Positions 24,368 to 32,802 of a stretch of DNA of 52,904 nt are shown in pieces. The translations under genes and the position numbers were made by a program. Each line of letters starts with the position of its first letter. Position 1 is the first letter of the stretch. This DNA is from Novosphingobium sp. (GTDB taxonomy: Bacteria > Pseudomonadota > Alphaproteobacteria > Sphingomonadales > Sphingomonadaceae), in contig NZ_JANXWG010000098.1 of the NCBI RefSeq assembly GCF_025351285.1, positions 1 through 52,904 of the forward strand, read 5' to 3'. A model generated the notes under the pieces. It did not search any database, was not told where the DNA came from, and worked only from the letters and a program-made list of their open reading frames with translations.

Positions 24368-25825
24368 TTGACGATTCGTACCGCCATGAATCTGGCAACG
24401 ATAACCTCCATGCTGCTGACGCCGGGCGTCGTGATGGCCGGTCTAGCACCGGTCTCGCTACGGGATCGTATCCGGCAGGGTGTCGCACAGGGACCGAGTC
24501 TTGCCGAGCAATTGCGCGCGGCGCAGCAGCAGATCGCGCAACTCCAGGCGCAATTAAACGCGCTCTCGACCAAAGTCGATGCGCAGGCTGCCACGGCGAC
24601 GGCGCCGGTCCAGGCGCAGCTCGCACAAGCGCAAGCCGACGCTGCGGCCGCGTCGGCCAAGGCCGATAGCGCGCTGGTCCAGACCATGGCCGCAAACGAC
24701 GCCGCCGGGGCCAGGGCCGCGAACCCGCCCTCGCCCACCGCGCTCAAGGGCCTGGCGCAGACTGGCATCAGCGGCCGCATGTATTTCAACGCCAGCCACG
24801 TCACGCACGAGGCCAATGGCGTCAAGACCGGCAACACCGACAATGGCGGCGGCTTTGCGATCAAGCGCCTGTACCTGGGCATCGATCACAAGTTCGACGA
24901 TGTGTTCTCGGCCAACCTGACGATGGATGCCGACAGCCCGGTCGCCACCACCAGCGGCGGCACCGCCGGGCGCGGCTTCTTCATAAAGAAAGCCTACCTG
25001 CAAGCCCGGGTTCGGCCCGAACTGGTGGTTCGGCTGGGCGCGGCGGACTTGCCGTGGATTCCCTATGTCGAAGGCATCTACGGCTATCGCCACATCGAAA
25101 GCGTGCTGGTCGATCGCGCCAAGTTCAGTACCTCGTCCGACTGGGGCGCGCACATTTCGGGCGATCTGGCCGGCGGCGTGGTCAGCTACCAGCTCTCGGC
25201 CGTCGACGGCGCCGGCTATCGCGATCCGCATTTCAGCCGCACGATCGATTTCGAGGGCCGGCTTTCGGCAAAGTACAAGGGCTTCAACCTCGCGGTCGGC
25301 GGCTACACCGGCAAGCTGGGCAAGAACCTCGTCGCGGCGGCCGGTGCACCGGCACTGCTGCGCACTTACAACCGCTTCGACGCGCTGGCCGCCTACCAGG
25401 GCAAGGCCGGCGACGTCCCTTTCACGCTGGGGTTCGAATACCTCTACGCCAAGAACAAGGTGTTCAATTCGACCGCGCCCATCGCGCAATCGGCGCTGGA
25501 GGATGCGGCCGAGGGCTATTCGATGTTCGCCTCGATCAACCCGATCAAGCAGTGGAGCGTGTTCGGCAAATACGAAAGCTTCAAGCCCAGCAAGAACCTG
25601 CACCCCGCCTTCAAGGAGGACTACTTCAACGTGGGCCTGCAATGGAGCCCCGCAAAAATCGTCGATCTGGCGCTGGTCTATAAGCGCGATCAGGCAACCG
25701 GCGGCGCGCTCACCACCGGCAGCATCCAGTCGGGCGTGGTCGGCTGTTCGACCACCGCGACGATCGTCTGCGCAGGGGGGGGCACCTATAACGAACTTGG
25801 GCTATACGGCCAATTCCGCTTCTGA
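24368..25825 (+). CDS. Porin with N-terminal coiled coil
   Basis: 485 residues. After the signal peptide comes an Ala/Gln-rich coiled coil (LRAAQQQIAQLQAQLNAL) extended by an Ala-rich helix. A 16- to 18-strand beta-barrel follows (GRMYFNASHVTHEANGV, IKRLYLGIDHKFDDVFSANL) and ends in LYGQFRF. This resembles OprO/P-like trimeric porins. The start is decided by the ribosome binding site: GAGGGG (24353-24358) lies 9 nt before TTG 24368, whereas ATG 24386 has none and would remove the basic residue from the leader. Substrate unknown; it may serve the neighbouring carboxylate genes. Confidence 0.8.
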   Translation: MTIRTAMNLATITSMLLTPGVVMAGLAPVSLRDRIRQGVAQGPSLAEQLRAAQQQIAQLQAQLNALSTKVDAQAATATAPVQAQLAQAQADAAAASAKADSALVQTMAANDAAGARAANPPSPTALKGLAQTGISGRMYFNASHVTHEANGVKTGNTDNGGGFAIKRLYLGIDHKFDDVFSANLTMDADSPVATTSGGTAGRGFFIKKAYLQARVRPELVVRLGAADLPWIPYVEGIYGYRHIESVLVDRAKFSTSSDWGAHISGDLAGGVVSYQLSAVDGAGYRDPHFSRTIDFEGRLSAKYKGFNLAVGGYTGKLGKNLVAAAGAPALLRTYNRFDALAAYQGKAGDVPFTLGFEYLYAKNKVFNSTAPIAQSALEDAAEGYSMFASINPIKQWSVFGKYESFKPSKNLHPAFKEDYFNVGLQWSPAKIVDLALVYKRDQATGGALTTGSIQSGVVGCSTTATIVCAGGGTYNELGLYGQFRF

Positions 25826-26096
25826 GGATGACGTACAACAAAGGTAGAGATGCGTTTATTCGAAATCCAAAGAAAATGTACAATCGTCTGAACCCTAATC
25901 GGACGATCTCATAGCTGGCAAGCCACGGGAAGCTTACGCGTGGTGTTAGTAGGCCTATTCTTCTGCCGGCTCGATGGCATTCGAGCACGAGTTAACACAA
26001 TTCCCTTTTCCTTTCCTGGCCGAGAATCGAGCGAAGGCTAATGACCGGGATTGAAGCGCCGATCACACCCCGCAGGGTCTAGACCTATCGTGCCAG
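25826..26096. other. Intergenic region at the left edge of an inserted module
   Basis: This 271-nt stretch is lower in GC than its surroundings and has no supported gene. At 25965-25980 it holds TCTGCCGGCTCGATGG, also present at 2501-2516 at the 3' end of the ACT-domain gene. In both places the minus strand reads IEPA(D/E) followed soon by a stop. It might be a scrap of a similar gene, but 16 nt is little evidence. No clear attachment site was found. Confidence 0.4.
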
Positions 26097-27008
26097 TCAG
26101 ATGCTCAAGGACCGTGTTATCGACGGTAAATGACACCTTATGCCAGAGCCGGGTGGAGATCGATCGCATGAAACGCGAAGCTGCGAGTAACTGTTCAGGC
26201 TTGCCCAGTTAGCCAACATACTCCCCGCGCAGCTTTCGGTTTTGCGCAGCTCGTCCAGCGCTTTGCCTGGTCGCGACGCCCCTTCACGATAAGATCGGTT
26301 CTCTAGCTTGGCCTTGTAGCGGTCCGGCAGAATGTCATTGATGATGTCGAACATGCGCTGCTCCCAGTGCCATTCCTCCAACCAGGCGTCTTTCGTGGTC
26401 CCGGCGCGCGCGCGACGGTATTTCGCAGCGGAGTCGTTGACGCAGTCCTGCGCCTCAGCGCGCCGCCTGATGGCTTCGTCGAGCCGGTCCTTCTGTTCCC
26501 TGGTCATTGGCCCAGCGATCGTGACGCCGCCGGTCTTTGGGTCGAGGATCATATCGTCGGGATGCGGGACTGGGGTGGGCTGTTGTGACCCCGCCCTGCG
26601 ACACCGCTCGAACTCGGCCTCCCAAGCTTGCTTGAAGTCGATGGCCTTACTGAACAATTCCATACGCGACTGATGATCGGCTTCTTCCATTCGCGTGACG
26701 AGGTCCGCCAATGTCTTTTGCACGAAGCGGTTACCCTTCAACGCTGACACACCCATTGCGCGGAACACCGCCTGGATTGCCGGCATTTCAATGACCTGTT
26801 CCCCCTCACGGATGGCGATCGGCCGATAGGCTTCGATGCGCAGGAGCTCCTCGGCCGCACGCATGCCGTGCCCGGTGTCGACCGGCTTCAGCTTGGCCTT
26901 GGCTCCCTTTGGCCGTCCGCCAGGATTGCCCGAACAGCCTTTGGCAAAGCGGTGCTCGGCTGGCGGCTTGCCATAGCCAACAAGGTACTTGCCCGACATG
27001 TCGTTCAT
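26097..27008 (-). CDS. DUF5681 protein
   Basis: Up to 303 residues. The N-terminal motif YGKPPAEHRFAKGCSGNPGG followed by RPKGAKAK is the DUF5681 signature (KGxSGNPxGRPKG), a basic, probably nucleic-acid-binding stretch. A long charged helical region follows. The last 45 residues have irregular composition, so the true end may have shifted. ATG 27008 overlaps the methyltransferase stop by one base (TGATG). DUF5681 genes frequently neighbour ParB-fused DNA methyltransferases on mobile DNA, as here. Function unknown. Confidence 0.75.
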   Translation of the reverse strand: MNDMSGKYLVGYGKPPAEHRFAKGCSGNPGGRPKGAKAKLKPVDTGHGMRAAEELLRIEAYRPIAIREGEQVIEMPAIQAVFRAMGVSALKGNRFVQKTLADLVTRMEEADHQSRMELFSKAIDFKQAWEAEFERCRRAGSQQPTPVPHPDDMILDPKTGGVTIAGPMTREQKDRLDEAIRRRAEAQDCVNDSAAKYRRARAGTTKDAWLEEWHWEQRMFDIINDILPDRYKAKLENRSYREGASRPGKALDELRKTESCAGSMLANWASLNSYSQLRVSCDRSPPGSGIRCHLPSITRSLSI

Positions 27009-28336
27009 CAAGCCGCCTCCTCGCCGAGATCGAACCCGAGGCGCTCTTCGGTCACCTGCTCGAAGCTGCGCTTGCACCCGTCAAGCGTGGCGCTCTTACC
27101 GGTGAACTGCTCCCAGCGCCGGATGATGGTATCGCAATAGATCGGATCGTATTCGATGAGCCTTGCGGCCCGGCCGGTCTTCTCCGCCGCGATCATTGTG
27201 CTGCCCGAGCCGCCAAATCCGTCGAGCACGATCTCACCGCGGCGCGAGCAATCGCGCAGGGCGTCGGCAATGAGAGCAACGGGTTTGACGGTGGGGTGCA
27301 TTGCCAGCTCCTCCGAGCGCCCGGCGCCAATCGAACTGATGCCGGCATAGTCCCAGACGTTGGTGCGATACCGGCCAGTTTCGCCAAGACCGAAGCTGTT
27401 GGTGTGTTGTGCGGTGCCCTGTTTGAACACGAACACCAGTTCGTGCGTCGAGCGGTAGAAGGCGCCCATGCCGCCGTTGGTCTTGTTCCACACCACAAGG
27501 TTCTTCAACTCGGTGAACGCCTCGCCGCCAGCTGCGAGAAGTTCGCCCATGTGGCGCCAGTCCATGCACACAAACGCAATGGCGCCATCGCGCATGACGC
27601 GAGACAGGTTCGACAGCGTCTCGGTCAGAAAGCCAGTGAACTGGCCCTGGCTCATCTCGCCCGAAGCAAATGCAAATTCGCGGTGCTTGACCAAACCCAA
27701 CCCGCAGACATTGCCATCGATCGCAACATTGTAGGGTGGGTCTGTAAACACGAGGTCGGCTTGCTCCTTGCCCATCAGCCTGTCCATGTCGGACGACGCG
27801 CGGGTATCGCCGCACAGCAAGCGATGGCGGCCGAGGTGCCACAAGTCTCCCATGCGCGTGACGGGCTGTCCGCCAATAGTTGGCACTGCATCATCGGCGC
27901 TGTCGGGTGCATCCGGATCGGCCTCGGCCGCCTCGTCAATCAGCAGGTCGATCTCGGCCAGGCTGAACCCGGTGAGTTCGACGTCAAACTCGAGTTCGAC
28001 GAGCGCCTGGAGTTCGATCGCGAGAATCTCGCGGTCCCAGCCGGCGTTAAGCGCCAGCTTGTTGTCCGCCAGCACGTAGGCGCGGCGTTCCGTCTCCGAC
28101 AAGTGCGCCAGTGCGATCGTAGGCACCACTTTCCAGCCAAGCGACTTGGCTGCCTGGACCCGGCCGTGACCGGCGATGATCACGCCATCCTCGGCGACCA
28201 GCACCGGATTGTTGAACCCGAAGCGGCTGATCGAGTCCGCGATCTGCTTGATCTGTTTCTTGGAGTGGGTGCGCGCATTGCCCGGATAGGGACGCAGCGA
28301 CGCGATAGGACGTTCGGCAATTTGAGAAAAGTTCAT
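27008..28336 (-). CDS. ParB-domain DNA adenine/cytosine-N4 methyltransferase
   Basis: 442 residues. A ParB/sulfiredoxin-like N-terminal domain (about 1-135) has LRPYPGNARTHSKKQI and VIIAGHGRVQAAKSLG. The methylase domain carries the catalytic DPPY (199-202, DLVFTDPPYNVAIDG) and, after it in sequence, AdoMet-binding DGFGGSGSTMIAAEKTGR. That order of catalytic motif before FxGxG is the beta class, which methylates adenine N6 or cytosine N4. No restriction endonuclease is adjacent, so it looks like an orphan modification gene. ATG 28336 is chosen because the ParB similarity starts there. It is transcribed away from the XRE/ImmA pair. Confidence 0.88.
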   Translation of the reverse strand: MNFSQIAERPIASLRPYPGNARTHSKKQIKQIADSISRFGFNNPVLVAEDGVIIAGHGRVQAAKSLGWKVVPTIALAHLSETERRAYVLADNKLALNAGWDREILAIELQALVELEFDVELTGFSLAEIDLLIDEAAEADPDAPDSADDAVPTIGGQPVTRMGDLWHLGRHRLLCGDTRASSDMDRLMGKEQADLVFTDPPYNVAIDGNVCGLGLVKHREFAFASGEMSQGQFTGFLTETLSNLSRVMRDGAIAFVCMDWRHMGELLAAGGEAFTELKNLVVWNKTNGGMGAFYRSTHELVFVFKQGTAQHTNSFGLGETGRYRTNVWDYAGISSIGAGRSEELAMHPTVKPVALIADALRDCSRRGEIVLDGFGGSGSTMIAAEKTGRAARLIEYDPIYCDTIIRRWEQFTGKSATLDGCKRSFEQVTEERLGFDLGEEAA

Positions 28337-28364
28337 ATCACGACCCCGGCTCTCCATGGACAGA

Positions 28365-28393
28365 ATCGTACAACTATGTTGAACGCTCGACAA
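28365..28393 (-). promoter_or_regulatory. Promoter of the methyltransferase gene with overlapping palindrome
   Basis: On the minus strand TTGTCG (28393-28388) and TACGAT (28370-28365) are separated by exactly 17 nt, a good -35/-10 pair for the leftward gene starting at 28336. The imperfect palindrome GTACAAC-TAT-GTTGAAC (28368-28384) covers the spacer and the edge of the -10. A repressor bound there would block the promoter. The XRE protein encoded at 28446 is the obvious candidate. Confidence 0.5.
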
Positions 28394-28445
28394 TGTCAAT
28401 CCCCAGGCGTATGCCACCGGCAAAACCAGTTGAACGAGTGCCCCC

Positions 28446-28775
28446 ATGAGTTTCGCAGCCAGACTGCACAAACTGCGCATCGCGCAGCGCCTGTCGCTCC
28501 AGGATGTCGCCGATGCCGTGGGCATCTCGAAGGCGCATGTCTGGAACCTTGAGAAGGGGCTATCCGACAACCCGTCAATGGAACTGGTGGTCAAGTTGGC
28601 CGAGCTGTTCCGGGTCCGGGTCGCGGATCTGGTCGGTGAGAACCCCGAGGCAGCAGATGAGGAGCCCGAGATGGTCGCCTTGTTCCGCGACCTCAAGCAA
28701 TTGGATTCACGCGACCGCGACACGATCAAGGTGCTGATGGACCAGCTCAAGCGAACAAAGACCCCGCAAGCTTGA
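28446..28775 (+). CDS. XRE-family transcriptional repressor
   Basis: 109 residues. An HTH domain at 4-60 (LHKLRIAQRLSLQDVADAVG and ISKAHVWNLEKG) is followed by a short acidic tail. It overlaps the ImmA/IrrE protease gene by 4 nt, the classical pairing in which the protease relieves repression by cleaving the XRE protein. Transcription is divergent from the methyltransferase. ATG 28446 is the first codon of the domain. Confidence 0.88.
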   Translation: MSFAARLHKLRIAQRLSLQDVADAVGISKAHVWNLEKGLSDNPSMELVVKLAELFRVRVADLVGENPEAADEEPEMVALFRDLKQLDSRDRDTIKVLMDQLKRTKTPQA

Positions 28776-29641
28776 ACATTAGCCGGATCGATCTGGATGG
28801 GGTGGGTTCACCGACTGCGCTGGTCGCGCGCATTCTGCAGCTAGTTCCCGACCTTCCGATCCCCGTGCCGATCGTGACCTTATGCGAACGGCTCGACATC
28901 GTGGGCATTGAAGAGCTTCACACCGAAGGTTTTGAAGCAGCGCTGCTCACCGACGAATTGCGGTCGTCGGGCACCATCCTCGTTGCCAAGGGCAGGTCCC
29001 CGCAGCGGCGCCGGTTCTCCATCGGCCACGAGCTCGGGCATTTTCTCATCCCGACCCACTTGCCTCCGCCGGGCGGCCTGCTGCAGTGTTCAGCCGATCA
29101 ACTGCGAATGCTCGACACGAAGGATCAGGACAAGCGACGCCGCATGGAGGCCGAGGCCAACAGCTTCGCTGCGCTGTTGCTGATGCCACTGACAATCTTA
29201 CGCAAGCATCTTCAACGGATTCGCCAGCCGGACATCAGCGACATTGTGCGGCTCGCCAAACTGTTTGACGTCAGCAAGGAAGCGATGTCACGCAGTTACG
29301 TCGATTACAGTCGCGAAGCCATTGCGATCGTGGTGGTGAGCAAGGGTCGCGTACTGCGGTACTATCGCAATGCCAGGCACTTTCCGTGGATCGCCATCGC
29401 GCCAGGGATGATCGTGCCCGCTGACTCTGTATGGCATGACCGGCGACTAGCGCCCGGCGAGATCGGTGAGATTGTCGAGTGGGAGCCGGACACTTGGCTC
29501 GACGCAAGTAGCGCGCGCAAGACCGTGTCGATGACCGAACAGTTGCTTGGTCAGGATAACGGCTTTTCGATGTTCATGCTCGTTGCCGAGATGCGGAACG
29601 ACGACGATGGCAGCTGGAGTGACACGTCGCGCTTTCGCTGA
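28772..29641 (+). CDS. ImmA/IrrE-family metallopeptidase
   Basis: 289 residues. The zinc motif HELGH is at 86-90 (RRRFSIGHELGHFLI), and the EAEANSFAALLLMP segment (126-139) supplies the third ligand, as in ImmA and IrrE. These soluble proteases cleave partner XRE repressors after damage or other signals. The start is a TTG at 28772 that overlaps the XRE stop (TTGA), which implies coupled translation. The C-terminal 120 residues form an additional domain of unknown role. Confidence 0.85.
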   Translation: MNISRIDLDGVGSPTALVARILQLVPDLPIPVPIVTLCERLDIVGIEELHTEGFEAALLTDELRSSGTILVAKGRSPQRRRFSIGHELGHFLIPTHLPPPGGLLQCSADQLRMLDTKDQDKRRRMEAEANSFAALLLMPLTILRKHLQRIRQPDISDIVRLAKLFDVSKEAMSRSYVDYSREAIAIVVVSKGRVLRYYRNARHFPWIAIAPGMIVPADSVWHDRRLAPGEIGEIVEWEPDTWLDASSARKTVSMTEQLLGQDNGFSMFMLVAEMRNDDDGSWSDTSRFR

Positions 29642-29696
29642 TCGACTAACGCCGGATCGCTGATCCGGTCTGCGTTTTTCCCAGCTCGCTGCAACT

Positions 29697-29852
29697 GAAT
29701 TCCCTGCTCGGCGGAATGGAATTCCCTGTTCCGTGCGCAGGGAATTTGGGTCGGAAGTGGCTCAAAACTGCGCGTATTTGGGACTTTGAGGGCGATTGTT
29801 GAGTCCAAAAGCATGCCATTTCCCTGTAAATTCCCTGTTTAGCAGGGAAAAT
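29697..29852. repeat. Cluster of AATTCCCTG repeats with hairpin pairs
   Basis: Six copies or near-copies of AATTCCCTG lie in 156 nt. Direct copies are at 29697-29706, 29718-29728, 29818-29826 and 29828-29837; inverted copies CAGGGAA(T/A)(T/A) are at 29738-29747 and 29843-29852. Two pairs can form hairpins: 29720-29746 with a 9-nt loop and 29829-29851 with a 5-nt loop. The cluster follows the XRE/ImmA operon and precedes the M13 peptidase stop. Such arrays resemble element ends or recombinase arm sites; either could mark the right edge of the inserted module. It could also serve as a bidirectional terminator. Confidence 0.6.
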
Positions 29853-29922
29853 CAGCTCAGACGCGTTAGCTCCGAACTGCGCACACCACCACCGCGTCGT
29901 CTGAATCACAAGGCCTTCTAAA

Positions 29923-32007
29923 TCACCAGACCTTGATGCGATCGGCCGGCGCCAGGTAGAACTTCGTGGCCGGCTTGACCCCGAACGCCGCGTACCAGGC
30001 ATCGAGATTGCGCACCACATAGGGCCGATACATACCCGGAGTGTGTTCGTCCGACGCCAGCGCGCGTTGCAGTGCGGCGTCGCGGAACTTGGTGCGCCAG
30101 ACTTGCGCGAAGCCCAGGAAGAAGCGCTGTTCGCCGGTGAATCCGCCGATCACCGGTGGTTTCCTGCCCTTGAGCGAGATGATCCACGCATCGTGCGCAA
30201 CGTTCAGGCCCGCCAGGTCGGCCATGTTCTCGCCCAGCGTGTTCGCGCCCTTGACGTGCACGCCGGGCAGCGGTTCGTACGCCGAATACTGCGCCACCAC
30301 GCGGTCGGTGTAAGTCTTGAAACGCGTGACGTCCTGATCGGTCCACCACGGCAGCAGGCGGCCCTTGAAATCGTACTTGCGGCCCTGATCATCGAAGTGG
30401 TGGCTGATTTCGTGGCCGATCACCGCGCCGATCCCGCCGTAATTGACCGCATCATCGGCCTTGGGATCGAAGAACGGCGGGCGCAGGATCGCGGCCGGGA
30501 ACACGATCTCGACCCAGCGCGGGTTGGCGTAGGCGTTTACGGTCTGCGGGTTCATGTGCCATTCGTCGCGATCGGTCGGCAGGTCGATGCGCTTGGCGTC
30601 GCGATCGAAACCGGCTTCGGTGGTGCGCGACAGGTTGCCGTAGGCATCGTCACGCGCGATCGGAATCGCGGAATAGTCGGTCCACTTGTCGGGGTAACCG
30701 ATCTTGGGCCGGAACGCGTCGATCTTGGCGATGGCCTTGACCTTGGTTTCGGGCGCCATCCACGTCAGGTTCTGCAACCGCAGCCGCATCGCGGAGAGCA
30801 GGTTGCGCACGAGCAGATCGGCCTTGGCCTTGGTTTCTGGCGGAAAATACTTGGCCACGTAAAGCTGGCCCGCCGCCTCGCCCAGGCCGCCGCCCACGAA
30901 GCCGACGCCGCGCTTCCAGCGTTCACGCTGCACGGCCACGCCGCTCAGCACCTTCTGGAAAGCGAAATCCTCGTCGACGAAGGCCTTGGGCAGCACGCCC
31001 GCGCGGGCGTTGAGCAGGCTGTAGGCGAAATAGGCGCGCCAGGTCTCGACCGGTACGGACTGCACCATCGCCGACAGCGCCTTGATTGCCCCGGTTTCGC
31101 GCACGATCACGGTCGGACGGTTCTGCAGGCCGACCGCGCCGAGCATCGCTGCCCAGTCGATCCCCGGATAGCGTGCGGAAAGGTCGGCGGTGGGCGTGGG
31201 GTTGTAAGTCTTGTCGGGATCGCGGCGTTCCTCGCGGCTCCACATCACGCGCGCCAGTTGCGTTTCGAGCGCAAGCACCGCCGCGCCCTGCTCCGCGCCA
31301 CCCGGCAGCCCGGCCAGCGTCAGCATCTTGCCGACATGATCCTGGTACGCCGCGCGCGCCGCGGCAAAGCGCGGGTTCCCGGTATCGAGGTAGTAATCGC
31401 GATCGGGCAGCCCAAGGCCGCCCTGCCCCACCGTGACCGTATAGATATCGGGATTGCGCGCATCGACCCCCACGCCCAGGCCGACCGGCGCAATGCCCCC
31501 GCGCCCGGCCGAACGGCTGATCCAGCCCAGCAGCGCGGAAACGTCGGCTGGATTGCGCAAGCCCGCGATCCGCGCCAGATCGGGCTTCAGCGGCGCGGTG
31601 CCCTTGGCCTCGATCGCCGCCTCGTCCATGAAGCTGGCATACATGTCGCCAGCTTGCTTCGCCGAACCACTGGCAGCGGGATTGGCCGCGGTGGTTTCCA
31701 GAACGTCGCGCACTTGCACTTCAGATTCGTTGAGCAACTGATTGAACGCGCCCCAGCGCGCCTGGTCGGCCGGGATCTCGGTCTTCGCGTTCCAGCCGCC
31801 GTTCGTGAAGCTGTAGAAATCGTCGCCCGGATCGACCGAGCGGTCCATCCCCGTTACGTCGAAACCGAACCCGCCCATCGCCGGGGCGCCAGCGGTTGGT
31901 GGCGCATTCGGAGGAGAGGCCGGCTTGGCGGCAAGGCCGGCCGACGAGAAGCCAAGGGTCATGGCGCTGGCGGCCAAGAGGTTGAGAAGGTGCGTTTGTC
32001 TGGTCAT
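29923..32007 (-). CDS. M13-family (neprilysin/PepO-like) metallopeptidase
   Basis: 694 residues. Signal peptide about 1-26 (ending GLAAK), then an M13 N-terminal domain starting GMDRSVDPGDDFYSFTNGGW. NAYANPRWVEIVFPAAIL is the substrate-binding NAY motif. The zinc motif HEISH is at 532-536 and the third ligand E593 lies in GENMADLAG. All catalytic residues are present. It degrades peptides in the periplasm or outside. ATG 32007 has AAGGAC directly upstream and is better than an earlier in-frame start at 32064. It is divergent from a two-component pair, which may control it. Confidence 0.93.
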   Translation of the reverse strand: MTRQTHLLNLLAASAMTLGFSSAGLAAKPASPPNAPPTAGAPAMGGFGFDVTGMDRSVDPGDDFYSFTNGGWNAKTEIPADQARWGAFNQLLNESEVQVRDVLETTAANPAASGSAKQAGDMYASFMDEAAIEAKGTAPLKPDLARIAGLRNPADVSALLGWISRSAGRGGIAPVGLGVGVDARNPDIYTVTVGQGGLGLPDRDYYLDTGNPRFAAARAAYQDHVGKMLTLAGLPGGAEQGAAVLALETQLARVMWSREERRDPDKTYNPTPTADLSARYPGIDWAAMLGAVGLQNRPTVIVRETGAIKALSAMVQSVPVETWRAYFAYSLLNARAGVLPKAFVDEDFAFQKVLSGVAVQRERWKRGVGFVGGGLGEAAGQLYVAKYFPPETKAKADLLVRNLLSAMRLRLQNLTWMAPETKVKAIAKIDAFRPKIGYPDKWTDYSAIPIARDDAYGNLSRTTEAGFDRDAKRIDLPTDRDEWHMNPQTVNAYANPRWVEIVFPAAILRPPFFDPKADDAVNYGGIGAVIGHEISHHFDDQGRKYDFKGRLLPWWTDQDVTRFKTYTDRVVAQYSAYEPLPGVHVKGANTLGENMADLAGLNVAHDAWIISLKGRKPPVIGGFTGEQRFFLGFAQVWRTKFRDAALQRALASDEHTPGMYRPYVVRNLDAWYAAFGVKPATKFYLAPADRIKVW

Positions 32008-32064
32008 GTCCTTGCATGGCAAAGCCGGGCTGTCAGTGTCAAGCCGCACTTCCCCCGCAGACAC

Positions 32065-32116
32065 GTAAGGCGCATGTAAGCAATCCGGACCAAGGCCACT
32101 GTCAGCCGTTTGTCAG
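32065..32116. promoter_or_regulatory. Two 11-nt-spaced direct repeats between the M13 peptidase and OmpR genes
   Basis: GTAAG occurs at 32065-32069 and 32076-32080, and TGTCAG at 32100-32105 and 32111-32116; each pair starts exactly 11 nt apart. This is the usual half-site spacing of OmpR-family regulators. The second pair abuts the AGGAGA ribosome binding site of the regulator gene and could support negative autoregulation. The sequences differ from the CTGAA boxes of the other system. Confidence 0.45.
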
Positions 32117-32130
32117 GAGAGTCTTTCACC

Positions 32131-32802
32131 ATGCGCCTGCTTATTGTCGAGGACGACCGCGAATTGTCGCAAGCACTGGTCGCCGCGTTTGCACGCATTT
32201 CGGTGCATTGCGATCACGCCGGCACGGTTGCCGATGCCGAAGCGCTGATCGGCACGATGGCTTACACGCTCGTGGTGCTCGACCTTGGCCTGCCCGATGA
32301 CGATGGCCTGGCGCTGCTGCGGCGGCTGCGCGCGGCGGGCGAAACCGTGCCCGTGATCATCCTCACCGCGCGCGGTGACAGCCAGACCCGCATCGGGGGC
32401 TTGCGCGGCGGCGCCGATGATTTCCTGGTCAAGCCGTTCCTGTTCGATGAACTCCACGCGCGGGTGGAGGCCGTCCTGCGCCGGCAGGGCCGCTATGTCG
32501 AAAACCAGATGGCCTTCGGGCCGCTGGTGTTCGATGTGGGATCGCGCGAGGCGACGATCGATGGCGCGCGGCTGTCGCTTTCGGCGCGCGAGGCCGACAT
32601 GCTCGAACCGCTGCTGCGCCGATCGGGCCATGTCGTGCCCAAGCGCTTCCTCGAAGACCAATTGTTCGGATCGAGCGAGACTTTCGGCTCGAACGCGATC
32701 GAGGTTTACGTCCACCGCTTGCGCCGCAAGATCGAGACAACCGACAGCGGACTTTCGATCGTGACGGTGCGCGGGGTTGGCTATATGCTCACGGGCGGAT
32801 GA
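32131..32802 (+). CDS. OmpR-family response regulator
   Basis: 223 residues. The receiver domain has E7/D8/D9, phospho-acceptor D51 (VVLDLGLPDDDG) and K101 (FLVKPF). The C-terminal winged helix has SAREADMLEPLLRRSGHVVP and YVHRLRRKIETTDSG, then VRGVGYML. ATG 32131 follows AGGAGA. The stop overlaps the kinase start (ATGA), indicating coupling. It is a different pair from the one at 19903, with only general similarity. Confidence 0.92.
   Translation: MRLLIVEDDRELSQALVAAFARISVHCDHAGTVADAEALIGTMAYTLVVLDLGLPDDDGLALLRRLRAAGETVPVIILTARGDSQTRIGGLRGGADDFLVKPFLFDELHARVEAVLRRQGRYVENQMAFGPLVFDVGSREATIDGARLSLSAREADMLEPLLRRSGHVVPKRFLEDQLFGSSETFGSNAIEVYVHRLRRKIETTDSGLSIVTVRGVGYMLTGG

Noticed and set aside
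27008..28336. Complete restriction-modification system
   Set aside because: No restriction endonuclease gene adjoins the methyltransferase; DUF5681 is not a known nuclease.
29642..29922. CRISPR-like array in the AATTCCCTG region
   Set aside because: The repeat is only 9-10 nt, spacing is irregular and copies occur in both orientations; no cas genes are near.
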